A stretch of DNA of 24,728 bases. Origin: a virus. Position numbers and translations under genes: made by a program. Under the pieces are notes generated by a model. The model was not told the DNA's origin, ran no database searches, and saw only the letters and a program-made list of their open reading frames with translations. Below, in pieces: positions 1 through 8,647 of the stretch. The stretch spans positions 1 through 24,728 of IMG/VR virus record IMGVR_UViG_3300007609_000087; one strand, given 5' to 3'. Each line of letters starts with the position of its first letter. Within the stretch, counting starts at the first letter, position 1.

Positions 1-54
1 AGCGGAGAACTGGGCATGAGTATTTTCAATACGATGGGAGCTTGCGACCAATGA
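1..54 (+). CDS. 3' end of an unidentified upstream gene (partial)
   Basis: From the first base, frame 1 stays open for 17 codons and stops with TGA at 52-54. The visible tail ends in ...MSIFNTMGACDQ. The stop overlaps the ATG of the next gene as ATGA (51-54), the same junction type used repeatedly elsewhere in this block, which is the main reason to treat it as real. By position it may be another tail or fibre gene, but 17 residues are too few to name a family. The left edge of the window cuts the gene. Confidence 0.45.
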   Translation, partial: SGELGMSIFNTMGACDQ

Positions 55-1958
55 GTAATACTAAAACAGTAATGGGCCAAGCGTCTAACCAGTATGTTGT
101 ACCTACTGATATTACAGATGTGTTCAGCACTTATTTGTATGAGGGCAATGGCTCTACACAAACGATCACCAACGGTATTGACCTTGATGGCGAAGGTGGT
201 TTGGTTTGGAGTAAGTCACGGTCTGGAGCTTACAGCCACGGTCTTTATGATACAGAGCGAGGCGTAACAAAAGAAATAAAGACCGATGCTACCACAGCCG
301 AAAGCACTGACAACGGTGTGACTGCTTTTAACTCTGATGGGTACGACGTTGGGGCAAGATTTACCACAAACAACAATGGCGATACCTACGCCTCTTGGAC
401 ATTCCGCAAAGCCCCTAAGTTCTTCGATGTGGTGACTTACACTGGGGATGGTGTTGCTGGTCGTGAGATTGCTCATAACCTTGGGACAACTGTTGGGACA
501 ATTATTGTCAAAAGAGTATCAAACACTTCAGATTGGACAACTTGGCACAGAAGTCTTGCCAACAATGAAATCATCGCACTTAACTTAGCTTCTGAAGCCT
601 ACATCGACAGTGCCTTTTTTGCCACTCCTCCCAGCACTACAGTGTTTACTGTTGGCAATACACCTTCAGCCAACGCCTCAGGCGAAACCTATGTCGCCTA
701 CCTATTCGCCCACAACGATGGTGACGGTGAGTTCGGCCCTGATGGTGACCAAGACATTATCAAGTGTGGTAGTTATACTGGTAATGGTTCTAGTGATGGC
801 CCTGAGATTGACTTGGGGTTTGAACCTCAGTGGTTGCTGATTAAGAACGCCAGCACTTCTGTAGGAAACTGGAATATTGCAGACGTTATGCGTGGGATGC
901 CTGTGGGTTCAAATACGCAACTTTTGGCAGCAAACACCTCAGGTGCTGAAGGCGGTATCCCAGCCTTTGTGCCGCAACCCACGGGCTTTAAGGTTGTTGA
1001 TAGTAATGAATTTTCAAACGGCTCTGGCAACACCTACATCTACATCGCCATCCGCCGTGGCCCTCTTGCTCCACCTGAGAGTGCGACTGAGGTGTTTGAT
1101 ATAACAACCCACAATGCTACGGTAGCACCTGCATTTAAGTCAGACTTCCCAGTAGACTTTGCTTTGATAAACAATGTAACAGCAGCTACTGCATTTGCAG
1201 CTGCAAGTAGGCTGACCCAAGGTAAATCTTTAACTACAGCATCTACGGCTTCCGAAACAAGTGATGCTAGTTATTTGTTTGACTATCAAGATGGGTGGAG
1301 AAATACAACTGGTACATTTTCAAATCTTTACTCTTGGATGTGGAAACGTGCGCCTAACTTCTTCGACGTTGTGGCCTACACGGGTAACAATAGCACAAGT
1401 CGATCTATAAGCCATAACCTTGGTGTTGCACCTGAGATGATATGGGTGAAGCGTAGAGACGGGACGTACAACTGGCTTGCTTGGCACAGTGTGTTCCTTG
1501 GTACAGGGTTAAACTTGTATTTAGATACAAATAACTCCCAAGATAATGGCGGCAGGTTTAGTGCCTCAGGACATACTAGTGAGGTGTTTAATCTTGGTGC
1601 AACTATTGGCGGGGTTAATACTTCTGGCGAAGACTACATAGCCTACCTCTTCGCAAGCTTAGATGGTGTGTCGAAGGTGTTCTCAGTAACAAAGAGTTCT
1701 GGTAGCGATGCTTCTGTGAACTGCGGTTTCTCAAGTGGTCCACGTTTCGTTATGCTCAAGCGTACTGACAGCACAGGTGATTGGTATGTGTGGGATACTG
1801 AACGTGGTATCGTTGCAGGTAATGATCCTTACTTGCTCCTGAACAGCACAGCCGCAGAAGTCACCTCTACTGACTACATTGATCCAACATCAAACGGCTT
1901 CACTATTGTGAACGGTGGTCTAGCTGATGGTGATTATATTGGATATGCTGTGGCATGA
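51..1958 (+). CDS. Repeat-built tail fibre/adhesin-like structural protein
   Basis: This 635-residue protein is a candidate receptor-binding or tail fibre component. The start is placed at ATG 51, with GGGAG at 36-40 as Shine-Dalgarno. A TTG at 42 is in frame but lies almost on the SD. The protein is built from about six related modules of roughly 90-110 residues, beginning near residues 26, 123, 234, 346, 436 and 541. Each has a beta-rich signature: an aromatic-Asp start such as FFDVVTYTGDG, an HNLG- or LGF-type turn, then a hydrophobic strand ending in KR and a Trp-rich piece (for example WTTWHRS, WLAWHSV). Linker strands of the type SGETYVAYLFA recur between modules. Such repeats are known from tail fibre-like proteins of marine phages (I recall the DUF7483 type, unverified). 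Its stop overlaps the next start as ATGA. There is no catalytic signature and no transmembrane segment. Confidence 0.7.
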   Translation: MSNTKTVMGQASNQYVVPTDITDVFSTYLYEGNGSTQTITNGIDLDGEGGLVWSKSRSGAYSHGLYDTERGVTKEIKTDATTAESTDNGVTAFNSDGYDVGARFTTNNNGDTYASWTFRKAPKFFDVVTYTGDGVAGREIAHNLGTTVGTIIVKRVSNTSDWTTWHRSLANNEIIALNLASEAYIDSAFFATPPSTTVFTVGNTPSANASGETYVAYLFAHNDGDGEFGPDGDQDIIKCGSYTGNGSSDGPEIDLGFEPQWLLIKNASTSVGNWNIADVMRGMPVGSNTQLLAANTSGAEGGIPAFVPQPTGFKVVDSNEFSNGSGNTYIYIAIRRGPLAPPESATEVFDITTHNATVAPAFKSDFPVDFALINNVTAATAFAAASRLTQGKSLTTASTASETSDASYLFDYQDGWRNTTGTFSNLYSWMWKRAPNFFDVVAYTGNNSTSRSISHNLGVAPEMIWVKRRDGTYNWLAWHSVFLGTGLNLYLDTNNSQDNGGRFSASGHTSEVFNLGATIGGVNTSGEDYIAYLFASLDGVSKVFSVTKSSGSDASVNCGFSSGPRFVMLKRTDSTGDWYVWDTERGIVAGNDPYLLLNSTAAEVTSTDYIDPTSNGFTIVNGGLADGDYIGYAVA

Positions 1959-2761
1959 TTGAGTACATCTACACAATAGAGAACACCGAAAACGGTAGAC
2001 TTTATGTGGGACGTACAAACAACCCTGCCTCAAGAAAACGTGGACACTTCTCTGAATTACGGAGGGGTGTTCACAGCAACCCTAAACTACAGAATGCCTT
2101 CAATAAGTACGGTGAAGATGCGTTTGTATTTAGTGTAGTTGAGTCTTGTTCTGGTGAGGACGTAAGGGACAAAGAGCAGGAGTGGTTCGATAAGTTCCAC
2201 AGAGATACTTCGTTCTTATACAACTGTCACTTCGAGACACACGGTGGGCCTATATGCACTGGTCCCCTACCAGAAGGAGTGAAGGTTAAAATATCAGAGG
2301 CTATCAAGGACAACACTAGAAAGTACATCTTTGATATTCTTGATGAACGATACGAAACTAAAGTGTCTTTAAAGTTTCTATCTGAAAAGTACTGCGTAGG
2401 CATTAACACTATCTGCGACTACATACCTGAATGGGAAGACAGAACAGGTCTAACTATGTTTGTTAGTAGTCAGATAGAAGACACATTAAAGCGTGTTGAA
2501 GTGTTTATTGAGGATTACGAAAAAGGTGTTTGCACACTCTCAGACTTTTATAAGTACGGGACAACGGTTCAGTCTATCAATAAGTATTGTGTCTTATTCA
2601 ACAAAGAGCCTGAAGACTTTAAAACAACAAAGCAAGATGCTAAACAAAGAGCATTAATTGCTATACAATACATGAAAGATACGGGGTGTAGTGCTGCGAA
2701 AGCAATTAGAGAATGCAAGTCAAGCACCACAACATTCTATAAATATCTCAATCAAGCCTAA
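1955..2761 (+). CDS. GIY-YIG homing-type endonuclease
   Basis: This 268-residue protein is probably a free-standing homing endonuclease. The N-terminal nuclease fold shows YIY at 4-6 and YVG at 17-19. Catalytic-type residues are R27, H31, E74 (in DKEQEWF) and N90 (in LYNCH), and R27 and N90 fall at the same numbers as in I-TevI. Residues from about 90 onward look like a DNA-binding tail with three helix-turn-helix-like stretches: near 130-150 (LKFLSEKYCVGINTICDYI), near 196-215 (LSDFYKYGTTVQSINKYC), and at the end (AAKAIRECKSSTTTFYKYL). The start codon overlaps the tail-protein stop as ATGA, so it is probably translated by coupling; no strong SD is seen. By eye it is richer in A/T and lysine codons than its neighbours, consistent with recent arrival. 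It lies between the fibre gene and the assembly-chaperone gene. Enzymes of this kind cut a site in a related phage genome and are copied across by repair. Confidence 0.85.
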   Translation: MIEYIYTIENTENGRLYVGRTNNPASRKRGHFSELRRGVHSNPKLQNAFNKYGEDAFVFSVVESCSGEDVRDKEQEWFDKFHRDTSFLYNCHFETHGGPICTGPLPEGVKVKISEAIKDNTRKYIFDILDERYETKVSLKFLSEKYCVGINTICDYIPEWEDRTGLTMFVSSQIEDTLKRVEVFIEDYEKGVCTLSDFYKYGTTVQSINKYCVLFNKEPEDFKTTKQDAKQRALIAIQYMKDTGCSAAKAIRECKSSTTTFYKYLNQA

Positions 2762-2772
2762 AGGAGAATACT

Positions 2773-3285
2773 ATGGGCGAATATCGTGATAGAACTACTG
2801 GAGTTGTCAAAACCCAAGGGCAATGGCGCAGCCACTACAAGAACGTCTCACTGCCTCGTGCATGGAAGCAAGCAACACTGGATGGCCTCAACCTAGAGGC
2901 TGTCCTAGAGGCTCCCAAGCCTACTGTTGGCCAGTATGAGGTAGCAGCACGCAACGGAGTAACTCAGGATGCTAAAGGCAACTGGGTCACTGCATGGGAA
3001 GTGCGTGATATGTTCACTAGCTACACTGACGAGGAAGGTGTCTTCCACAGTAAGCTAGACCAAGAGCAGGCCTACCAAGCAGGTCTTGATGCTAAGGTGG
3101 CTGAGTCTAATCGTGCTAAACGAGATGGTCTCCTAGTTGATACAGACTGGACTCAGATGAATGACAGTCCTCTCACTAACGAAGCTAAGACTGCCTGGGC
3201 TACCTACCGTCAAGAGCTACGTCAGATCACAGACCTAGACGCATGGCCTAACCTAGCAGATGATGACTGGCCCGTAGAACCCTAA
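2773..3285 (+). CDS. Tail fibre assembly chaperone-like protein
   Basis: This is a 170-residue soluble protein with SD AAGGAG at 2761-2766, six bases before ATG. Its last 50 or so residues read DWTQMNDSPLTNEAKTAW, then a YRQELRQ helix, and end in WP..ADDDWPVEP. That is the pattern of the Phage_tail_APC/tail-fibre assembly family, where DW(T)Q..D.PL is followed by AW..YRQ.LR and a Trp-Pro-rich end. Family members help fold or attach tail fibres and are usually encoded just downstream of the fibre gene. Here the GIY-YIG gene separates the two. The N-terminal 100 residues are charged and lack a recognisable domain. It could be a minor fibre-associated structural protein instead; the family call rests on the C-terminal motif only. 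Confidence 0.6.
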   Translation: MGEYRDRTTGVVKTQGQWRSHYKNVSLPRAWKQATLDGLNLEAVLEAPKPTVGQYEVAARNGVTQDAKGNWVTAWEVRDMFTSYTDEEGVFHSKLDQEQAYQAGLDAKVAESNRAKRDGLLVDTDWTQMNDSPLTNEAKTAWATYRQELRQITDLDAWPNLADDDWPVEP

Positions 3286-3302
3286 CTTGCTAAGGAACCA
3301 AC

Positions 3303-4850
3303 ATGGCAACCAAAGATGCATTAGACCAGATACGACAAGCAGCTGAGAATGACTTAGAGTTCTTCATTCAGTTGGTTGCTCCACAACAGGTCTTAGGGGA
3401 TTGCCATAAGGAAGTAATCGAATGGTGGACAAGGGAAGATGCTAAAGACTTTCAGCTTCTCTTGTTCCCACGAGATCACGGTAAGTCACGGCTTGTAGCA
3501 TATCGTGTTGCATGGGAACTAACTAAGAACCCTACACTACGTATCCTCTATATCTCTGCTACTGCTAACCTTGCTGAGAAGCAACTTAGTTTCATTAAAG
3601 GTATCTTTACCTCAGAGATCTTTAGACGTTACTGGCCTCATCACATACACCCTGAAGAGGGTAAGCGTACACGGTGGACTAACTCAGAGATTAGCTTAGA
3701 CCACCCTCTCCGTAAGAAAGAGAATGTACGTGACCCTAGCGTATTCACTGGTGGCTTGACTACCTCGCTTACTGGTCTGCACTGTGACATTGCTGTACTT
3801 GATGACGTTGTTGTAGCTGAGAATGCTTTGACATCTGAGGGTAGAAGCAAGGTTGCTAGTCAGTACTCACTGCTCTCATCCATCGAAGGTGCTGATGCAC
3901 AGGAGTGGGTAGTAGGTACTAGATACCACAGCAAGGACTTGTACAACGATCTGATGGAGATGAAAGAAGTTCTCTACGATAGCAAGGGTGAGCAGGTCGG
4001 TGAAGACAACATCTACGAGATCATGGAGAAGCCAGTTGAGAACCTAGGTGATGGTACTGGTGAGTTCCTCTGGCCTCGACAGCAACGTAAAGATGGTAAG
4101 TGGTTCGGGTTCGACATCCAGACCTTAGCTAAGAAACGTGGTAAGTACCTAGACAAGGGGCAGTTCAAGGCTCAGTACTACAACGACCCTAGTGACCCAG
4201 ACAACGTACCTGTAGGTAGAGATAAGATCCAGTACTTCGACAGGAAGCACCTTAAGCTAGACAACGGGTTCTGGTTCTACAAGGATAAGAAGCTAAACCT
4301 CTTCTCTGCTATCGACTTCGCTTTCAGTCTTAGATCTAAAGCTGACTATACAGCACTGGTCCTTGTAGGAGTAGACGCTGACAACAACGTGTACGTCCTA
4401 GACATCGACAGGTTCAAGACTGACCGTATCTCTGAGTACTTCGATCACATCTTCGACATGCACACTAAGTGGTCCTTCAGGAAGCTACGTGCAGAGGTTA
4501 CTGTAGCTCAGATGGCTATCGTTAAGCAGCTAAAAGACTTAATCAAAGAACATGGCCTAGCCCTCAGCATCGAGGAGTTCAGACCTAACAAGAACCAAGG
4601 TAACAAGCAGGAGCGTATCGCCTCTGTCCTAGAGCCTAGGTACGACAACTTACAGATGTGGCACTACAGGGGTGGTAACACTCAGTACCTAGAGGACGAA
4701 CTCTCTAGTCGTAACCCGCCACACGATGACGTAATTGACGCTTTAGCATCTGCCGTAGATATGGCTGTGCGTCCAACACGTAGCCTTAACAGGAAACGGG
4801 AAAGCAATATTGTCTGGGCGAATAGTCGTTTCAGAGCAGGGAGTAGATAA
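3303..4850 (+). CDS. terL: Terminase large subunit (packaging ATPase/nuclease)
   Basis: This 515-residue protein is the DNA-packaging motor that docks on the portal. A Walker A-like loop FPRDHGKSR lies at 55-63; it is degenerate compared with GxxxxGK[ST] but typical of several podovirus terminases. Walker B CDIAVLDDVV is at 161-170, with acidic residues 167-168. The coupling motif VVGTRYH is at about 203-209. The C-terminal RNase H-like nuclease starts with SAIDFAF near residue 335, has an acidic residue in LRAEVT near 400, and finishes with PPHDDVIDA near 472. Length fits the T7-type group. SD AAGGA at 3292-3296. The stop TAA overlaps the portal start (TAATG), coupling motor and portal translation. 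No small terminase subunit is recognisable next to it. Confidence 0.93.
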   Translation: MATKDALDQIRQAAENDLEFFIQLVAPQQVLGDCHKEVIEWWTREDAKDFQLLLFPRDHGKSRLVAYRVAWELTKNPTLRILYISATANLAEKQLSFIKGIFTSEIFRRYWPHHIHPEEGKRTRWTNSEISLDHPLRKKENVRDPSVFTGGLTTSLTGLHCDIAVLDDVVVAENALTSEGRSKVASQYSLLSSIEGADAQEWVVGTRYHSKDLYNDLMEMKEVLYDSKGEQVGEDNIYEIMEKPVENLGDGTGEFLWPRQQRKDGKWFGFDIQTLAKKRGKYLDKGQFKAQYYNDPSDPDNVPVGRDKIQYFDRKHLKLDNGFWFYKDKKLNLFSAIDFAFSLRSKADYTALVLVGVDADNNVYVLDIDRFKTDRISEYFDHIFDMHTKWSFRKLRAEVTVAQMAIVKQLKDLIKEHGLALSIEEFRPNKNQGNKQERIASVLEPRYDNLQMWHYRGGNTQYLEDELSSRNPPHDDVIDALASAVDMAVRPTRSLNRKRESNIVWANSRFRAGSR

Positions 4851-6589
4851 TGGACACCATTGATATTGAACACTTGATCAATCCAGATCAGCTTGCTGTA
4901 GAGATTGCAGATAAGTGGCGTCTGTGGCATTCGCTACGTAGCACATGGACTGAACAGACTAAAGAGCTACGAAACTATGTCTACGCTACAGACACAACAA
5001 CGACAGCTAATGCAATCCTGCCTTGGTCTAACACTACGACTACTCCTAAGATCACACAGATTGCTGACAACCTCCATGCTAACTACTTCGCTACGTTGTT
5101 CCCTCAACAGAAGTGGATGCGTTGGGAAGCTGATACACGAGACGCTGCAGTAAAAGCTAAACGTGACATCATTCAGTCTTACATGGAAAACAAGGTAAGA
5201 CAGTCTGAACTATTAAACACAGTATCTGATCTTATTCAAGACTGGATTCTTTACGGCAACTGTTTCGCAATGGTAGAATGGGAAGATGGCTACACCACTA
5301 AAGAAGACGGTGAGTACATTCCTAAGTACGTTGGGCCTAAGATGGTCCGTGTTTCTCCATACGATATTTGTTTTAATCCTACTGCAGCTTCTTTTGAAAG
5401 CTCACCTAAAGTTATCCGTAGTATTAAGTCTCTTGGTGAGATCAAACGAATGGTTGATGCTGATCCTTCTAACGGTTACATGAAGGATGTCCTAGATAAG
5501 ATGATGGGTGCTCGTCGTGCAGTACGTACTTCTGAGGGACACATCGACAAGGGTGAAGGTTTTACAGCTGATGGGTTCTCTAACATCCAACAGTACTACG
5601 AGTCAGACTACGTAGAAATCCTTACCTTCTACGGTGACATCTACGACCAAGACTCTGATGAGTTTATGTCGGACCGTATCATCACTATTGTTGACCGTGC
5701 TTACGTAATAAACAACGAAGAGAACCCCTCGTGGTTAGGTAAGGCTCCTATCTTCCACAGTGGCTGGCGTAACCGTCCTGACAACCTCTACGCAATGGGT
5801 CCACTAGACAATCTTGTAGGTATGCAGTACCGCATTGATCACCTAGAGAACCTCAAGGCTGATGTGTTTGATCAGATCGCCTACCCAATCCTTAAGGTTA
5901 AGGGTGACGTAGAGGACTTCGACTTCGAGCCTGGTGCACGTATCTACCTTGGTGAAGAAGGTGATGTAGGTTACATGGCCCCTGATGCTACAGCACTTAA
6001 TGCTGATATGCAGATCCAGATCTTAGAGAATAAGATGGAAGAGATGGCAGGTGCTCCTAAGCAAGCTATGGGTATCCGTACCCCTGGTGAGAAGACTGCC
6101 TTCGAGGTTCAGACACTACAGAACTCAGCTTCTCGTATCTTCGAACACAAGGCTGCACACTTCGAGCGTACCTTCCTAGAGCCTATCTTGAATGCAATGC
6201 TAGAGACTTCTCGTCGTTACATGAACCGTGCGGACATTGTACGGGTATCAGACGAAGATACAGGTGTGTTGCAGTTCCTTGAGATCACACGGGAAGACAT
6301 TACAGCAACAGGTAAGATCGTACCAGTAGGTGCTAGACACTTTGCTGAACGTGCTCGTAGGGTACAGAACCTAATTCAGATGTCTGCAGTTAAGGCCCAA
6401 GACCCTACTGTAGCACCTCACCTCTCAGGTAAGGAACTAGCTCGTATTATTGCATACGAACTTGGTGAGCCTACACTGTACGGTGAGAACATCACAGTTA
6501 GTGAACAACTAGAAACACAGAGAATGGCTCAGGAAGCAGAGATGCTAAACCAAGAAGAGCTAATGTCTGCACAGGATATGGGTATCTAA
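4850..6589 (+). CDS. Portal (head-tail connector) protein
   Basis: This 579-residue protein should form the dodecameric ring at the capsid vertex through which DNA is packaged and ejected. The call rests on size, position between terL and scaffold/capsid, and podovirus portal-like segments. These include an N-terminal helical region with the motif LPWSNTTTTPKI near residue 58, a central QDWILYGNCFAMVEW stretch near 128-142, and the C-terminal GAPKQAMGIRTPGEKTAFEV stretch followed by the helix SRIFEHKAAHFER. SD AGGGAG is at 4838-4843 and the start overlaps the terL stop. The C-terminus is Gln/Glu/Met-rich, as is common for the portal barrel. It is longer than T7 gp8 by some tens of residues but within the podovirus range. 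Confidence 0.9.
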   Translation: MDTIDIEHLINPDQLAVEIADKWRLWHSLRSTWTEQTKELRNYVYATDTTTTANAILPWSNTTTTPKITQIADNLHANYFATLFPQQKWMRWEADTRDAAVKAKRDIIQSYMENKVRQSELLNTVSDLIQDWILYGNCFAMVEWEDGYTTKEDGEYIPKYVGPKMVRVSPYDICFNPTAASFESSPKVIRSIKSLGEIKRMVDADPSNGYMKDVLDKMMGARRAVRTSEGHIDKGEGFTADGFSNIQQYYESDYVEILTFYGDIYDQDSDEFMSDRIITIVDRAYVINNEENPSWLGKAPIFHSGWRNRPDNLYAMGPLDNLVGMQYRIDHLENLKADVFDQIAYPILKVKGDVEDFDFEPGARIYLGEEGDVGYMAPDATALNADMQIQILENKMEEMAGAPKQAMGIRTPGEKTAFEVQTLQNSASRIFEHKAAHFERTFLEPILNAMLETSRRYMNRADIVRVSDEDTGVLQFLEITREDITATGKIVPVGARHFAERARRVQNLIQMSAVKAQDPTVAPHLSGKELARIIAYELGEPTLYGENITVSEQLETQRMAQEAEMLNQEELMSAQDMGI

Positions 6590-6838
6590 ATGCACTCTGC
6601 TTGGACTAAAGGTCTAAGAGGCGAAGCCAAGGAACAACGCATTAAAGAAGTGTTGAACTACAGAAATGCCTTTGATGACCTAGAAGAAATCATCGAACAG
6701 GTTCTTATAAGAAAAGATGCTGTTCGTGATTACGGCCCAGGATGGGCTGAGAAACAAATCGCCGTTAATGAGTACAATGCTGCTCTGGACGATATGTTAA
6801 AATTACTAGACCTCAACCGTAAGGATCACAAACAATAA
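6590..6838 (+). CDS. Small charged helical protein of unknown function
   Basis: This 82-residue protein starts immediately after the portal stop (TAA then ATG), and its own stop overlaps the scaffold start as TAATG. It is rich in Glu, Lys and Asp and appears wholly alpha-helical (for example FDDLEEIIEQVLIRKDAVRD), with no transmembrane segment or signal peptide. I do not recognise the family. Position between portal and scaffold suggests a role in head assembly. A misplaced small terminase or scaffold helper is conceivable, but nothing in the sequence proves it. The SD is weak (AGGA about 13 bases upstream), so translation probably depends on ribosomes finishing the portal gene. Confidence 0.7.
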   Translation: MHSAWTKGLRGEAKEQRIKEVLNYRNAFDDLEEIIEQVLIRKDAVRDYGPGWAEKQIAVNEYNAALDDMLKLLDLNRKDHKQ

Positions 6839-7626
6839 TGTCAATCTTTGATGAAGCACAGTCTGCAGGCTCCCAACCACAGGAAACACAGACTACCGAG
6901 AATACGCAACAAGAAACCCAACCACAGGAATCTTACTTGCAGAAGCTCGTAGAGACACGTGGCGAGAATTGGAAAGACCCAGAAGTTCTAGCTAAGGGAA
7001 AGGTGGAAGCAGATGCTTACATCAAGAACCTTGAGGATCAACTTGCTCAGATGCGAGATGATCTAGGCAAACAGGACTATGCGGCCAAGCTCTTGCAACA
7101 ACTAGAGGGAAAGGCTTCGGCACCCACCAACGACAAACCTCTAGGGTCCAACAACAATAACACAGGTGGCACGAATACTGAAGACAACACCAGTCTAGCA
7201 GTGAGTGAAGATAGTTTAAAAAGCCTAGTAGAGAAGACCCTAACAGAACGAGAACAGCAAACAACTGCTAGTCAGAACATTGCTGCAGTCGATAAGGCAC
7301 TACAAGAAAGCTATGGCACTGAAGCCGCTTCTGTAGTCCAGAAGAAATCAGAGGAACTAGGGATTGGGTTGGAGCGTATGCAACAGCTTGCTTCTGAATC
7401 TCCTTCTGCCTTCTTTGCTTTAATCGGTGAACAACAGAAATCCTTTAAGCCTATGACTCAAGGTTCTGTTCGTACTGAAGGTCTTTCAAACCAATCCTCT
7501 TCGGATCGTGACTGGTCCTATTACCAGAAGCTCCGTAGAGAAAACCGTAACGAATATTATTCACCTAAAGTCCAACAACAACTTATTGAAGATAAGATGC
7601 GACTAGGTGATAAGTTCGGCAACTAA
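6838..7626 (+). CDS. Scaffolding protein
   Basis: This 262-residue, very hydrophilic protein lies directly upstream of the major capsid gene, the classical scaffold position. The N-terminus is Gln/Thr/Glu-rich low complexity, with a repeated P-Q-E-T/S pattern encoded by two near-identical copies of CCCAACCACAGGAA. A Gly/Asn-rich linker lies around residues 100-120. The second half is helical and charged, ending in a basic stretch (YYQKLRRENRNEYY) that could be the capsid-binding end. Podovirus scaffolds are typically acidic, disordered N-terminally, helical and poorly conserved, so composition and context carry the call more than sequence identity. It would guide procapsid assembly and then leave the shell. 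Confidence 0.8.
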   Translation: MSIFDEAQSAGSQPQETQTTENTQQETQPQESYLQKLVETRGENWKDPEVLAKGKVEADAYIKNLEDQLAQMRDDLGKQDYAAKLLQQLEGKASAPTNDKPLGSNNNNTGGTNTEDNTSLAVSEDSLKSLVEKTLTEREQQTTASQNIAAVDKALQESYGTEAASVVQKKSEELGIGLERMQQLASESPSAFFALIGEQQKSFKPMTQGSVRTEGLSNQSSSDRDWSYYQKLRRENRNEYYSPKVQQQLIEDKMRLGDKFGN

Positions 7627-7664
7627 CTTTACTTCTAACTTTTATATAGAAAAGGACTAGCACA
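7627..7664 (+). promoter_or_regulatory. AT-rich leader and ribosome binding site of the capsid gene
   Basis: This 38-base gap is one of only two gaps above 30 bases in the late block. It is AT-rich (TATATA at 7643-7648) and holds a good SD, AAAAGGA at 7650-7656, eight bases before the capsid ATG. An unstructured AT-rich leader fits the very high translation a major capsid protein needs. I see no convincing -35 box, so I call it a translation enhancer-like leader rather than a promoter. Confidence 0.5.
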
Positions 7665-8639
7665 ATGGCTGGTATGATTTCCTCAAACACAGACATGCAG
7701 CGTCTGATTCGTTCAGAGGTTTACTCCTCAGAGCTTAAAGAGATTCTGCGTGATGAAATGCAAGCACAGCGTTATGTACGTATGCTTGATGGTTTCCCAG
7801 ACGGTGATACATTCACCATCCCAACAATCGGTGAGACAACTGTAGCCGATTACTCTGAAGATACTCAGGTATCGTATGTCCCAATGGACACTGCAGAGTT
7901 CCAGTTCACTGTAGATAAGTACCTGCAGTCTGCTTCTTACATGACTAAGAAAGCAGCACAGGACTCGTTCTACAGCGCACAGCTTGAAGCACGGTTTGTT
8001 CCTGAGCAAGAGCGTGCCATCATGGAGCACTTCGAGTCAACAACATTCGCTTCTCCTGAAGTCGGTGTTACAGCTAACTCTGCTGAGACTACAGATGGTG
8101 TTGCACACCGTATCGCTGGTGGTAACGCTGGTCGTCTCCAACTGGAAGACTTCGCATTCGCTCGCTATGCACTCAAGAAGTCTAATGTTCCAGATCGTGG
8201 CATGGTTGCTATCGTTGACCCATCCGTTGAGTACCAACTGAACACACTGACCAACTTGGTTAACGTGTCGAACAACCCAATGTGGGAAGGTATTGTTCGT
8301 GATGGTATCGCAACTGGTATGCGCTTTGTTGCTAACGTATACGGCTTTGACGTATATACATCTAACTACCTGAAGAACACTGTCGCAGACTCTGCTCTTC
8401 TCGAAGCAGATGGCACAACAGCACAAGACTTCTCTACAGACAACGGTGTTGCTAACTTGTTCTTCTCTTCTGATGCAGGTGCTAACCCATTCGTGGGTGC
8501 ATGGCGTCAAATGCCAGAAGTTGACTACGAGTACAACAAAGACTTCCAGCGTCACGAGTATGTAACTACTGCTCGTTACGGTGTTAAGAAGTACCGTCCA
8601 GAAGGTATCGTTACAGTCGTATCGAACCCTGCTGTATAA
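7665..8639 (+). CDS. Major capsid protein
   Basis: This 324-residue protein should build the icosahedral shell. Evidence is its position after scaffold and before the tail tubular genes, its length, and a capsid-like composition with no catalytic motif. An N-terminal helical segment (MQRLIRSEVYSSELKEILRD) is followed by a beta-rich arm (DTFTIPTIGETTVADYSEDT) and an alternating alpha/beta body. The C-terminus has the RHEYVTTARYGVKKYRPEGI type found in podovirus capsid proteins with an HK97-like fold. Codon use is the most regular in the window (repeated GGT, CGT, AAC, TCT), as expected for a highly expressed gene. It is flanked by an AT-rich leader and a terminal UUCG hairpin, a layout that would set its expression apart from neighbours. 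Confidence 0.9.
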   Translation: MAGMISSNTDMQRLIRSEVYSSELKEILRDEMQAQRYVRMLDGFPDGDTFTIPTIGETTVADYSEDTQVSYVPMDTAEFQFTVDKYLQSASYMTKKAAQDSFYSAQLEARFVPEQERAIMEHFESTTFASPEVGVTANSAETTDGVAHRIAGGNAGRLQLEDFAFARYALKKSNVPDRGMVAIVDPSVEYQLNTLTNLVNVSNNPMWEGIVRDGIATGMRFVANVYGFDVYTSNYLKNTVADSALLEADGTTAQDFSTDNGVANLFFSSDAGANPFVGAWRQMPEVDYEYNKDFQRHEYVTTARYGVKKYRPEGIVTVVSNPAV

Positions 8640-8647
8640 GACTACAA

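Noticed and set aside
7620-7648. Possible sigma70-like promoter (TATATA at 7643-7648) before the capsid gene
   Set aside because: No acceptable -35 at 16-18 bases (CAACTA), and the start of RNA would fall on the ribosome binding site; treated as an AT-rich leader.
8037-8555. 172-codon open frame on the minus strand under the capsid gene
   Set aside because: It mirrors the highly biased codons of the capsid gene, is Cys/Val-rich without a domain, and has no coupling to neighbours; it is an antisense shadow.
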